The notes below the pieces were generated by a model. That model did not search any database and was not told the origin of the DNA. It was given only the letters and a program-made list of their open reading frames with translations. From assembly GCF_021134715.1 (NCBI RefSeq), contig NC_060021.1, positions 1,302,001 through 1,366,000 of the forward strand: 64,000 bases of DNA. Direction: 5' to 3'. This document shows, one piece after another, positions 1-10,441 of the stretch (within the stretch, counting starts at the first letter, position 1; every line of letters begins with the position of its first letter). A program made the position numbers and the translations under genes. This DNA is from Daphnia pulex. Its lineage: Eukaryota > Arthropoda > Branchiopoda > Diplostraca > Daphniidae.

Positions 1-1648
1 ACGCATGTCCGAGAACAATGTTGGTTTTTCGAGTTTGGTTATTGGCCTCACGAATCACGATGAGCTGACAAGTGACAATTCGAAAAGAATACAAAAAATC
101 TCAAAACTCAAATCATAAGTTGGACTACTGCTGGCGTGGGTTACGTTGTCATTGATGATTGATCAAAGTCCATAATCCATATATGTCCTAGCCCAGTCAA
201 TGTCCCAGCCCAGAGCCCAGCCTTACACTCAGAATTTTACTAGCCTGCGACGCTGCCAGAAATAGCATATGATGGAACTTCTTTTGTACTTAACTGCTTA
301 TAATCTAAACCGCAGTTTTTTTAACTATAAATAATAAGAATTACCCGCTTTAAATTTTTAAAAATATTTATTGAACCCACAAAAGGGAAGACAATTGAAT
401 TATTTATTCACAAATAGGAAATAGTCGATACTTTATCCTGATGCGCTCCTCTCCCATTTAAGATGGTAAAATTGAAAACTTGTCGAAACTGACGAGATAC
501 TAGCAGAAGAAGTGCCATCAGCCACCTCCAATTAAGGAGGCGACTGACATGGCACCTGGTCAAACTGTGCGAAACAATATTGTTATCCATAACCACAAAT
601 TATATAAGGCGACTATGAAAAGCTCGATTGCTCAGGCAATCGTCGTTTATTCTGTTTATCTGAAATTTATAACAGGCACCCCAAAAGTAGAAAACGAATT
701 TAATTATGTTCAATGTGAAATGCCTTATAACTTATAAATTACTGTTGAGTGAGTATTACTTGCTAAAATTGCTAAATAATAAAAAGACAAACAAATGATG
801 ATGGTATAGTTTTGGTTTAAGAAATTTTATTGAGACATTCAAACAAATCACGCACACACAACTTGACACACATTCTTCAAATTCACACTCCATTCATTGA
901 CACGAAGGAAGATAAGGAAGAGAAGGAAATGAGAATAAAGAAGGTGAAACAAAAAGAAAAGAAATCGGGTCGTGATATTGACAATGTTCATCCAACAAAA
1001 CTTAAATTCGACACCCATTTAACGCGCCTTCAACAGCTAGCAACTATATTTCCACAATGGTGCGAAAATATTTCGACAACAGATATATAGCGTAGATACT
1101 TCGACCTAACCTAATCTAACCTAACCTTAACTACCTTAACCTAAACTTAAAAACGAATTGTCGAAGTACTTAAACATACACTGTGTCGACGTATTCTCGC
1201 ACCAGTCGAAATCTAGTTGCCATATGTCGAAGGTGCATCAAATGGGTGTCGAATTTAAAGTTTTGTCGGATGAAACTACCAATATCCGACCCAATTTATG
1301 AAAGAAGAAGATGACGAAAAAGATGAAGAAGAAAAAAAGGATGAAGGGAAAGATTTAAGGGGAAAGATGAAGAATAAGACAAAAGACATATTAAAAGACA
1401 TAATGAGCACATAGAAAAGAGTAATTTTTTTTTTTTTTTGTTTTGTTTTGTTTGTTTGTTTTTGGGGGTGGGAGGGGGGGAAGGGCCGTTTTATTTGTAT
1501 TGTGGTTTTCTACTTCGTTTCTTTTTTTCTTCGTTTTAATACGTTGACTCGGCCAACAGTTCCGCGTAAGCCGAGTGGCAGCTACTCAGTCTCCCGATGA
1601 TGGTCATCTTACCGCTGATGCCGTCAGCGGCAAACGTACGATTGATTC
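1..1648. other. Non-coding flank downstream of KH gene, copy 1
   Basis: No convincing gene is seen. The stretch holds a CCTAA-type array (1105-1151), a purine-rich GAAGAAGAT-like tract at about 1298-1400 and a T/G-rich tract at 1424-1500. The short open frames here start without a Kozak-like context, show no domain and look accidental. The equivalent stretch of copy 2 (8535-10441) is the same apart from poly-T length and single substitutions. Confidence 0.6.
1105..1151. repeat. Degenerate CCTAA (TTAGG) interstitial array, copy 1
   Basis: The run reads CCTAA CCTAA TCTAA CCTAA, then CCTTAA and related variants, to about 1151. TTAGG is the common arthropod telomere repeat. The tract is short and decayed, so it may be an interstitial telomeric remnant or a chance simple repeat. 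Confidence 0.55.
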
Positions 1649-3082
1649 TTACGAAGTGCTCTCTTCCGATCTCGTATAGCCTGTAGTTTTTAATTCTTTT
1701 TTAAACAGTTGAAAGTTTGAACATTCCGTAATGACTGTTAATCCGCGTATGATGTCGTTTGCGGCCGCTTTGCGCATCTCCTCACTATTTCCGGAAATCA
1801 TCAGTTTATAGGTGCCGTCGACTGCTCCTCTTATGCTCACGACGATTTGGTATTCTGTTTCAATGCGATAGATGTTTGATCCTCCGTTACCAACAATCCG
1901 TCCATAATCGCCACCTTGGATGTTTTTGAGTAAAAGTCGGTTACCAGGGAGAGATTTTTCCTCAATGGGACTGGACACGACGACGAGTTCTTGTTCCGTC
2001 TTTACTGGGCCACTGATGATGGTGCGGGAGTCGTCCTGGGCGGGTTTCCTCACCTTGTCCTCCGTTTTTTGAGTGGGTTGTAGATCCACCGTGCTGGGCT
2101 CGTTCGTTGATTTCAAGGCATCGCCATACGTGACGGTAGATCCATCCGGGTTGACCACATAGCCACTTATCGGTTTGTTCTTGTACCTTATGTCGCTGAC
2201 TGGGAAATAGACTTGCGGTTTCAAATCGACTTGCTGATGGACGGGTGATTTGGTTCGCTCATCCCGGGCTGGGATATAAAAAGAACGACGACGGTTCTTA
2301 TTGCCTTCCATAATCTTCATGTCCAGTTCGAAGCCATAGTCTTCATCATCTTTGGTCACGTGCTGCTCAAGTTCTTCAGTTCCACATCCAACTTCTTTCG
2401 TCATTGACTGGCCGGTCTGTGTGGAGTTATTTGCTACCTCAACAACACATCCGCATCCAACTTCCATTGTTAACGGCTTTACGGTTTGGTTGGTAGCCGT
2501 AAATTCGTTACGCAATTGCGTCATCTGCTGTTCGTATGACTGTGTAACCTTTTCAATTGCATCAACGGTCGTGATCTTATTCTGCTCAAGTTGTTCTAAA
2601 AGCTCGTCCTTTTCTGCCGTAAGACAAGACAGGTGGCGTTTAAGTTGGTCGTTAGTTGTGGTCACTTCCGACAGCGATTTTCTCACGGAAATAAGTTCGG
2701 TTTCAATCTGGTCTGGTAATAGTTGAAGTGATAGGGCCAGTTGCTGATGTTGTTGCAATTCGTACCTTGTTGTCTTCAGTTCTGCCGACAATTTTGCAAC
2801 TTCGGCAGCGCAATCCTCCCCGTCTTGGTTCTCTGGTATGGACGGCAGAGACGTGTTGCAATTGAAGCGATTCAGTTTGACGGTTGGTGTTTTCAGAACT
2901 GAACGATATCGGGTTCCAGGTTTCATTTTGGTGGTTTGATCCTGGTTGGCCAATTTGGCATCTGGTAATTCGGTAACGGACTTGATGTCCGGGGTCGGGT
3001 AATTAGACTCATCTTTTTCACTTTCGTGAAAAAGAATCATGGTCCACACATATACGAAAAAGCAAACTAGAAGACTTTCCAT
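1649..3082 (-). CDS. KH-domain coiled-coil protein, copy 1 (frameshifted C-terminus)
   Basis: Single-exon frame of 477 residues. A hydrophobic N-terminal stretch (about residues 4-18) could be a signal anchor. Residues about 90-195 are rich in heptad-like leucines and glutamines and probably form a coiled coil. The KH RNA-binding domain lies near residues 390-460, with the diagnostic loop IVGNGGSNIYRIE containing GxxG. Compared with copy 2, two extra T bases in the run at about 1694-1701 shift the frame after FQLFK. The last ~18 residues are therefore unrelated and about 55 residues of the copy 2 tail are lost. It lies downstream of the 2OG-oxygenase gene on the same strand, 1 kb away. The function is unknown; RNA binding is inferred from the KH domain only. 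Confidence 0.72.
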   Translation of the reverse strand: MESLLVCFFVYVWTMILFHESEKDESNYPTPDIKSVTELPDAKLANQDQTTKMKPGTRYRSVLKTPTVKLNRFNCNTSLPSIPENQDGEDCAAEVAKLSAELKTTRYELQQHQQLALSLQLLPDQIETELISVRKSLSEVTTTNDQLKRHLSCLTAEKDELLEQLEQNKITTVDAIEKVTQSYEQQMTQLRNEFTATNQTVKPLTMEVGCGCVVEVANNSTQTGQSMTKEVGCGTEELEQHVTKDDEDYGFELDMKIMEGNKNRRRSFYIPARDERTKSPVHQQVDLKPQVYFPVSDIRYKNKPISGYVVNPDGSTVTYGDALKSTNEPSTVDLQPTQKTEDKVRKPAQDDSRTIISGPVKTEQELVVVSSPIEEKSLPGNRLLLKNIQGGDYGRIVGNGGSNIYRIETEYQIVVSIRGAVDGTYKLMISGNSEEMRKAAANDIIRGLTVITECSNFQLFKKELKTTGYTRSEESTS

Positions 3083-3162
3083 CTTTCAGATGTATAGTAG
3101 AGTTTGAATTCAGCAGTAGGTTGACAAAACTATCGAATAATTTATGGGCAGGATCATCGAGG

Positions 3163-3169
3163 CTTTATA
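3163..3169 (-). promoter_or_regulatory. TATA box of KH gene, copy 1
   Basis: TATAAAG on the minus strand lies 80 bases upstream of the ATG at 3082. That leaves room for a start site near 3135 and a ~50-base leader. The same motif is kept in copy 2. Confidence 0.5.
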
Positions 3170-3273
3170 GAAGTCGACGTCTGAAGCGGCGTTTGCAATC
3201 AACTTTTGATCCTTTTAACTTTAATTTCAAAACAAATTTTACCGTAAAAATTATTAATAGTTTTTTTAAATCA

Positions 3274-3464
3274 AAGATCTTCTTTTAAAGAATATTGTTC
3301 AATTATATTCAAGTCAATTGCATTATTTTAAATTAATTAAATATGCTCTTAAAGGCGAGCTTAAAGGTCCGGAGTATAGGGCATGTCACGTGACGTCGTA
3401 CTATTGCGCAATAGAACTAATGCGCAGTATAGAAATTTTGCGCAACATTTTTCCCATTTTGACT
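3274..3464. repeat. Direct repeat A in KH promoter region, copy 1
   Basis: This block runs from AAGATCTTCTTTTAAA to TTTTTCCCATTTTGACT. It recurs about 265 bases away at 3539-3688 with a few substitutions and a short internal deletion. Both halves carry the palindrome GTCACGTGAC followed by an overlapping GACGTC, and TTGCGCAA. It lies 190-600 bases upstream of the KH gene start. The block is repeated in copy 2 at 12178 and 12441. Confidence 0.8.
3385..3397. promoter_or_regulatory. Palindromic E-box/CRE overlap GTCACGTGACGTC
   Basis: GTCACGTGAC is a perfect palindromic E-box of the kind bound by USF/MITF/TFEB-class bHLH-zip factors. It overlaps GACGTC, a CREB/ATF half-palindrome. It sits about 300 bases upstream of the KH gene start. 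Binding is inferred from motif identity only. Confidence 0.5.
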
Positions 3465-3538
3465 ATTGGCTGTTACGCTGAAACGTCCCACAGTTTAATA
3501 TTTCTGCAAAGAAAACTAGATTATATCAATCGAAACTT

Positions 3539-3688
3539 AAGATCTTCTTTTAAACAATATTGTTCAAGTACATTCAAGTCAATGGCATTAATTTAAATTA
3601 ATTAAATATGCTCTTAAAGAACCGGAGTCCGGAGTATAGTGTCACGTGACGTCCAACTATTGCGCAATGCATTTTTCCCATTTTGACT
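3539..3688. repeat. Direct repeat B in KH promoter region, copy 1
   Basis: Second half of the direct repeat. It keeps the GTCACGTGACGTC core and the CCGGAGTATAG motif that precedes it. Preservation of exactly these parts while the flanks drift suggests the core is the functional element. Confidence 0.78.
3641..3653. promoter_or_regulatory. Second E-box/CRE overlap
   Basis: Same 13-base core as at 3385, in the second direct repeat, 256 bases further from the KH gene start. Confidence 0.5.
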
Positions 3689-4107
3689 TCATATCAGACC
3701 TTCGTCTCCTAGGTGTTATTGGCAATTATTTTTTCGATTCCTTTATTTATTTAAATAAATTTATTTCATGAATTTTCTATACTGAAAAAAAAAAATCAAT
3801 TTGAGAGTTGCAACCGAGCGAGGATTATAACATACCGTAACATACATTCATGTATCAACTGTGCTCAAACTTTATTCTGCTCACAAGTCGTTCTAAAACT
3901 CCCAAGGCGTCGATGGTGGTAAGACAGAAAAAAATAAATTTTCGACGTAAAAGCAACAATTTTTAAAAAGGAAACTTTGCAAAAGGCGTTTCTTTATTTA
4001 TTGGTATACAGTCAAGCGATTCCGCAATAAAACAGGACGCATCGCGAATTTAGTTAAAAAAAAAGACAACAAAGAACTTTCTTAGTTAAAAACAAACAAA
4101 CAAAATA

Positions 4108-7100
4108 TCACATTTTTTCGCGCTTGCAGCGTTTCGGTGGAGGGACGACACTGACGTCGTCGGCTGTTCCACGTTTCGTCTTCAACTTTTCTTGACCTAG
4201 GCGTTCCCGAAGCTTCACCAATGATTCCAATTCACCTTTGCTGGTAAAAAATGGTTGATTGATCTCTTCGTAATGTTTACGGGTTTTCGTAATGATGCAA
4301 CGCGAATTTTTGCCAGCGCCAGACGTAGTAACGGAAACGCTAAAGTGTTTAGACCCTCTCATAAGTTGTGCGGCGAATTTGCGAGCCTCAGCGATTCCAG
4401 TAAACTTCGTGTAGGTCATGGATTCTTGACTGGACCGAAGAAAAGCTTGCACTTCAGGATGACTCGGTACAACTGCTTCAGATTGGTGCCAGCTAAATGG
4501 TGGTTCCTTCAAAGACGCCGATTTCCGTGAACAGTTGTCAACAATGGTTGCGAAAGCACCAAAAGCAAGATTAGAAACTGTAAAGGCTTGCTTGATAACA
4601 GGACTGTTCAAGAAGAGGCGTAAAAATATATAGGTGCTAGTTGATGGGAAGGCTGTAGAAACACTTGTGGCGAACGATTGCCAAGATTGCTCATCTTCCA
4701 GCCACAAGAGCAAATTCAAAAGGCGCATTGCTTCCTCGTTCTTGACAAGTGGCACAAAATCCATGGTAAAGAAGAGCCTGGACGCTTGGCGATAAAAATT
4801 GAAACAGGCTGGAAAATTCTTGATATTTGGAATTGTTTTGAGTTCCGATTGGTGTAGCTGTAAAACAAGATCCATGAGTGAGGAAACTGGTAGTTTGGCA
4901 ATTAATGGTGCAAACAATTGAGCGTCGATTGTTGGTTCATTTTTAAGTCGATTTCTTTCGAGCAAGAAAAAAAAATGGATGCAAATTGGGATGTCATTCC
5001 GTTTTGAAAACTTCTCGATATCGGCGATCCAAGTTTGTATGATAGAACCACAGGTTTTCAAGATGATCAGCTTCAATTTGGAATCCAGTATTCCCCACAC
5101 GAGCGGGGTACTAATTAAGCCAGCAAACAAATCGTATTTTTCTTGATGGCTCCGGGTCCCAGATTCTTCATTGGCACAGACTTGCTTGATTAAAGATTGT
5201 GTTAATGATGCAACACCCGACTCGATAAAAACGTCTAACACATTTAGAAGATTTCGTCTAGAGAGCTCGTGAGCTTCGTCTTTCTTCAATTTCGTTATCA
5301 AGGAATTGCCAATAAGAGAAATCATCGTGGGGTAGGAAGGACACGCTTTCAAACGTTTCGAGTTGTTTTTCAATAGATCACTGAATATGTTGGACAATTG
5401 GTTAACATCCAGTTGTGCCAATATTGATGCAATTAACTTCGCTCGTCGTGGATCGAGTATGTGAGAATTCTTCCCACTGTGAATCACTAATTGAAAACAT
5501 AATGATAATTTGGATGACAACAGAAAATATCCATACGCGCATGGATCGCCTGGTCCTGATGTTTCTTTCTTCATTGAAGTTAATTGACTATCAACAAGCA
5601 CTTCCATAAAAATCTCGCCTAGGTCAGACGAAAGGTCCAAATTCAATATTTCAGGAGACGAAATTACATCTTCCAATAATGTTTCCGAACGAGTTTTGTT
5701 TTCTTTAAAGGCGATGTGAGCGCGGACGATGTTGGATAGGAAAGATCGAAGCAATTCTGCGTTCCTCGTCCTAAAGCAGCAGCAAATCAAGTTAACGACT
5801 GCTTTTTTCTCGATACTTGGAGAACGAAGATCACAGTCATTCAGAGCTTTGAACACGACATGAAACATTTTCTTGCAAGATTCCGAGTTCTCGTTACGTT
5901 GCGAGCTAGCTTGAACCGCCATCTCTTGTACAAGGTCGCACAGCATTGAAGATTCCAGTTTGGAGAAAAATGATGAAAACGACTTCATTCTTCCTTGATT
6001 AGAAGTTTTGGGATTGGCTTCTAGAGCAAATATTAATTCAATATAAGCCCGAATATCAGTTTGCTGCCAAGTGGGGTTGCGGGCTTGCTGTTTGTCGATG
6101 TTGATGAATGCGGAAGAAACACGATCTCCAACTAATTTGGCTCCTTCTAAGCAATCGAAGTCCATAAAGAAGTGAGCCAATTTGATAACAGGCATAAGCT
6201 GCTGGGTGATTCGAACAGGAGAAATCATTTTCTCAATTAGATCAGCGCAGTCATTCCAACCTATAACAAACAAAAGAATAAGTTTAAACGAATGCACAAG
6301 ATTAGGGAGATTCAAAATAATGCTTACCACTGACTCGACACTCGAATTCAACGATCGCCTTGGCAACTTTTTCAGATTGGATTCCTTCAAAGGTTTCTTG
6401 AATGTTGCTGGTTCCATCTTGTGGTAATGGGAAGTCTTCACTCAAAAGCTTCAAGAGAGCAAGGCCTTCTTCGCGGGCTCGGAAGTTAATACAAAGACGC
6501 AGTAAGCGTTCTGCGACTTCGCCTTTTCCAAATCCAGTTTGGTTCCACATGTGCCAAGGATCAGAAGAACAAAATGAAATGACTTTTCGTAAATGTTCAG
6601 TGGCCTTTTGCACGCTTTCTTTAAGCCATCTAGTTGAACTTTTGAATTCCAATTCTTGCAGGAGCGAATGAAGACCATATTGACAATACATCCGAGACGA
6701 TTCACGCTTGGGCCAAATAACCAAAATGAAGTGTTGGATATATTTTTCGTTAGCGGTTGTATCACCCGATCCATAACATTCTTCACCACACCTATAATGT
6801 CTATCTTTCGAGTCAATCTTTTTGCTGCTTTTTGTTGGAAGTTTCCTACTAGGTCCAACGCATTGCTCCTTCCAATTAATATCAATTCTCAACTTCCTGG
6901 ATATATCTTCCGAATCCAACCATCGCGAAATTTTGTTAGACGATTTCACTTTCTTGTAAGCGTGGCAATCACACCAATCAGTTTTCGAATTCGGTACAAC
7001 ACGTATAGTAGTAACGGTCTCTGTCACAACTGCTAAGTGTACGTCCAGAAATCCACAACACTGAAAAAGTTGAGCTGCATCCCGGTCTTTTCTCCGAAGT

Positions 7101-8534
7101 TGACGAAATCCGAAGTCACTTTCTTCATATTTCTCTTCGAGAACAAAGTACAAAACATCTTCTAGATCGCCAATATCTTTTTCTTCCGAAATATCTTCCG
7201 AGGGAGAACTAGTAGAACTATCACAATATTCATCTTCATCTTCGTCTTGATTTTTCCAACTATCTCTTGGACGAGATCTATCCCAATACTCATCTTGGTC
7301 TTGATCTTGATCTTCAAATTCATCCTGGTCATCATCATAGTCTTCATCATAGTCTTCATCATAGTCTTCATCTTGATCTTCATCCAGGTCTTCTTTTTTA
7401 CGTGCTTTTAAAGGCAAAGAATTCGAACGACGTTTTTTATACGAATGTTCTCTAGACATAGATGCGACTGGCAGGGCTTCCATTTTAGATGCTGGATTGG
7501 ATTTTTTCAATGACGTGCTAAGACTGATGTTCCTTATTTGGGAGTCGGCACTTTGACGCATCCAAGATGAGAGCGATTCCTTTATTCCTTTCAGGGCGGT
7601 GAGAAAAACAGGGAAATCTTTCAGAATCGGTTGTTGGGCATTAGCCCAAACAAGATCAAAGACTAACGTCAATTTCGACCCTTTTGTTATGGGTTCCATT
7701 GAATGTTCGCAGTTTTCGTAAAATAGCGAAACATAAAAACATCGATCGCTGTCCTTGTGGTTTTCATACACTTTTTCCTTTCCTCCATATTCCACCTTGA
7801 AACGTCCACCTTCATGCCCGCCTTTTACGGGAAGTTGAAGTATCATGGTACCAAACGAACCTTAGCAGCAAAAATAAATTAAGTCAGTATAGTACACATA
7901 CATATTTATGCCAAACTATAAAAATAACATACCATATTCTTTTTCGTTTTCCATGGTTCGGTGGTAATGACCGCCAGATTCATACAAAATCAATTGCTGA
8001 AGCTTTGCTTGAACACCCATCAATTCAGAGGGCAGGCCAAGATGTTGAATTGCCAGTGAAGGTAACTTGAGGTCATCAGAAATTGTAGAGGTAAGTTTTG
8101 AAGAATTAATTTCCAAGGCCAGCCGTTTGGAAGAGTCCAAAATCTTGTTCAGTTGTTTGCCATAACAAGCTCCTTCCGATATTTTTTTCAGCCTTTGAAG
8201 ATCCTGTTTCATTTAAAGTATTAGAAAAACCTTTCTTAATTGTTACACGTCTAAAATATACAGTCAATACCTTAACAGATACTGGAATCAAGATATCTCC
8301 AAGGTTTTCAACTTTCAAAGGATTCAAAGTTTTTGCATCAGGAAGCAACAGTTTTTCACCAAATGCAAAGTCAACTTCTTCCTCTTTGTTCTCAAGCCTC
8401 ACAGCTTTAAATAGGTGATCCTTCACAGCAGTGCTTTGGCAAGCATGAGAACATCCTTCTTCTAAGACGGTGTGTACCTCCTCTTGCATGTTTTGAGATA
8501 TTTGCCAAAGTCTTCCACCTTCAACATTAGCCAT
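4108..8534 (-). CDS. 2OG-Fe(II) oxygenase-like protein, copy 1 (hybrid)
   Basis: Four exons: 8271-8534, 7933-8203, 6328-7860 and 4108-6260, giving 1406 residues. The junctions are GT-AG and phase-consistent. Residues about 155-250 match the prolyl-4-hydroxylase-like dioxygenase fold seen in large fungal and invertebrate proteins: YESGGHY, then FGTMILQLP, EGG, and a distal-His segment YENCEH (His231) followed by GSK (Lys241) for 2-oxoglutarate. The expected proximal HxD is replaced by Thr-Met-Glu near residues 171-173. A low-complexity acidic block of DEDYDED repeats follows at about 335-395. The long C-terminal half is helical-looking with no recognised domain and a basic tail. Activity is doubtful. 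Exon 1 and the start of exon 2 belong to a different allele lineage from copy 2. Confidence 0.8.
7334..7369. repeat. 12-bp minisatellite in acidic domain, copy 1
   Basis: ATCATAGTCTTC occurs three times in tandem. On the coding (minus) strand it encodes repeated Asp-Glu-Asp-Tyr, so the acidic block of the oxygenase can grow or shrink by four residues without a frameshift. The same array is at 16236-16271 in copy 2, with the same repeat count. Confidence 0.8.
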
Positions 8535-10441
8535 CCTTTACAAATTGTGGTGTTCTGCTTGTTACCTGCAGTGAATAAAAACATTGAAAACATGGAAACT
8601 AGTCACTTGAAAAAGACAGAAAGAATAAATTCAGCATGTTAGCTACTATTAAGTATCATTTTGTGACACAATTAATGCAATAAATGCAGATTATAGAATG
8701 CTAACTTCCGTGTGAGAAGTATCACATGTGCAGCTACATTTCTAACATGTAACTTATGTGATAACAAATAACTGTCATTTGTAACTTCTCATTGGAGATT
8801 CAGATTTTACGAAATGCAATAAAAATGATCAAACATAAAAAACGATACTTTCCATATAGATTGGAATGAGAAAGTTTCTTTCAAAAAAGCATATTCACCA
8901 CTTATAACGCATGTCCGAGAACAATGTTGGTTTTTCGAGTTTGGTTATTGGCCTCACGAATCACGATGAGCTGACAAGTGACAATTCGAAAAGAATACAA
9001 AAAATCTCAAAACTCAAATCATAAGTTGGACTACTGCTGGCGTGGGTTACGTTGTCATTGATGATTGATCAAAGTCCATAATCCATATATGTCCTAGCCC
9101 AGTCAATGTCCCAGCCCAGAGCCCAGCCTTACACTCAGAATTTTACTAGCCTGCGACGCTGCCAGAAATAGCATATGATGGAACTTCTTTTGTACTTAAC
9201 TGCTTATAATCTAAACCGCAGTTTTTTTAACTATAAATAATAAGAATTACCCGCTTTAAATTTTTAAAAATATTTATTGAACCCACAAAAGGGAAGACAA
9301 TTGAATTATTTATTCACAAATAGGAAATAGTCGATACTTTATCCTGATGCGCTCCTCTCCCATTTAAGATGGTAAAATTGAAAACTTGTCGAAACTGACG
9401 AGATACTAGCAGAAGAAGTGCCATCAGCCACCTCCAATTAAGGAGGCGACTGACATGGCACCTGGTCAAACTGTGCGAAACAATATTGTTATCCATAACC
9501 ACAAATTATATAAGGCGACTATGAAAAGCTCGATTGCTCAGGCAATCGTCGTTTATTCTGTTTATCTGAAATTTATAACAGGCACCCCAAAAGTAGAAAA
9601 CGAATTTAATTATGTTCAATGTGAAATGCCTTATAACTTATAAATTACTGTTGAGTGAGTATTACTTGCTAAAATTGCTACATAATAAAAAGACAAACAA
9701 ATGATGATGGTATAGTTTTGGTTTAAGAAATTTTATTGAGACATTCAAACAAATCACGCACACACAACTTGACACACATTCTTCAAATTCACACTCCATT
9801 CATTGACACGAAGGAAGATAAGGAAGAGAAGGAAATGAGAATAAAGAAGGTGAAACAAAAAGAAAAGAAATCGGGTCGTGATATTGACAATGTTCATCCA
9901 ACAAAACTTAAATTCGACACCCATTTAACGCGCCTTCAACAGCTAGCAACTATATTTCCACAATGGTGCGAAAATATTTCGACAACAGATATATAGCGTA
10001 GATACTTCGACCTAACCTAATCTAACCTAACCTTAACTACCTTAACCTAAACTTAAAAACGAATTGTCGAAGTACTTAAACATACACTGTGTCGACGTAT
10101 TCTCGCACCAGTCGAAATCTAGTTGCCATATGTCGAAGGTGCATCAAATGGGTGTCGAATTTAAAGTTTTGTCGGATGAAACTACCAATATCCGACCCAA
10201 TTTATGAAAGAAGAAGATGACGAAAAAGATGAAGAAGAAAAAAAGGATGAAGGGAAAGATTTAAGGGGAAAGATGAAGAATAAGACAAAAGACATATTAA
10301 AAGACATAATGAGCACATAGAAAAGAGTAATTTTTTTTTTGTTTTGTTTTGTTTTGTTTGTTTGTTTTTGGGGGTGGGAGGGGGGGAAGGGCCGTTTTAT
10401 TTGTATTGTGGTTTTCTACTTCGTTTCTTTTTTTCTTCGTT
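8535..10441. other. Upstream flank of oxygenase copy 1 and 3' flank of KH copy 2
   Basis: No gene is seen. 8535-8906 is the diverged 5' flank of the oxygenase gene, related to 17430-17813 but clearly different. 8907-10441 repeats 1-1648, including the CCTAA tract and the purine-rich and T/G-rich simple sequence. Confidence 0.6.
10011..10057. repeat. Degenerate CCTAA (TTAGG) interstitial array, copy 2
   Basis: This is base-for-base the same tract as at 1105, carried along by the 8.9-kb duplication. It therefore predates the recent duplication and is not independent evidence for telomere capture. Confidence 0.55.

Larger units (their letters stand above)
1..8906. repeat. Tandem 8.9-kb unit, copy 1
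   Basis: Bases 1 onward recur from 8907 with an offset of 8906, shrinking to 8902 after small indels. I counted by eye only about a dozen differences up to roughly base 8128. From there to 8906 the match to the second copy (17030-17813) drops to about 85% with indels. The unit holds the KH gene and the 2OG-oxygenase-like gene. The left end is unknown because the window starts inside the duplicated tract. Confidence 0.95.

Noticed and set aside
408-737. Overlapping 62-codon frames on both strands near the window start
   Set aside because: Short, mutually overlapping, no motif; preserved only by the recent duplication.
830-1090. 86-codon plus-strand frame, repeated at 9736
   Set aside because: Lysine-rich low-complexity reading in simple sequence; identical in both units only because the DNA is duplicated. 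No domain or intron context.
1424-1500. Poly-T/G tract as a transposon tail
   Set aside because: No target-site duplication or terminal repeats were found around it; it looks like ordinary simple sequence.
7162-7455. Met/Lys-rich and His/Leu-rich frames across the acidic tract
   Set aside because: Alternate-frame readings of the GAT/GAA-rich minisatellite of the oxygenase exon.
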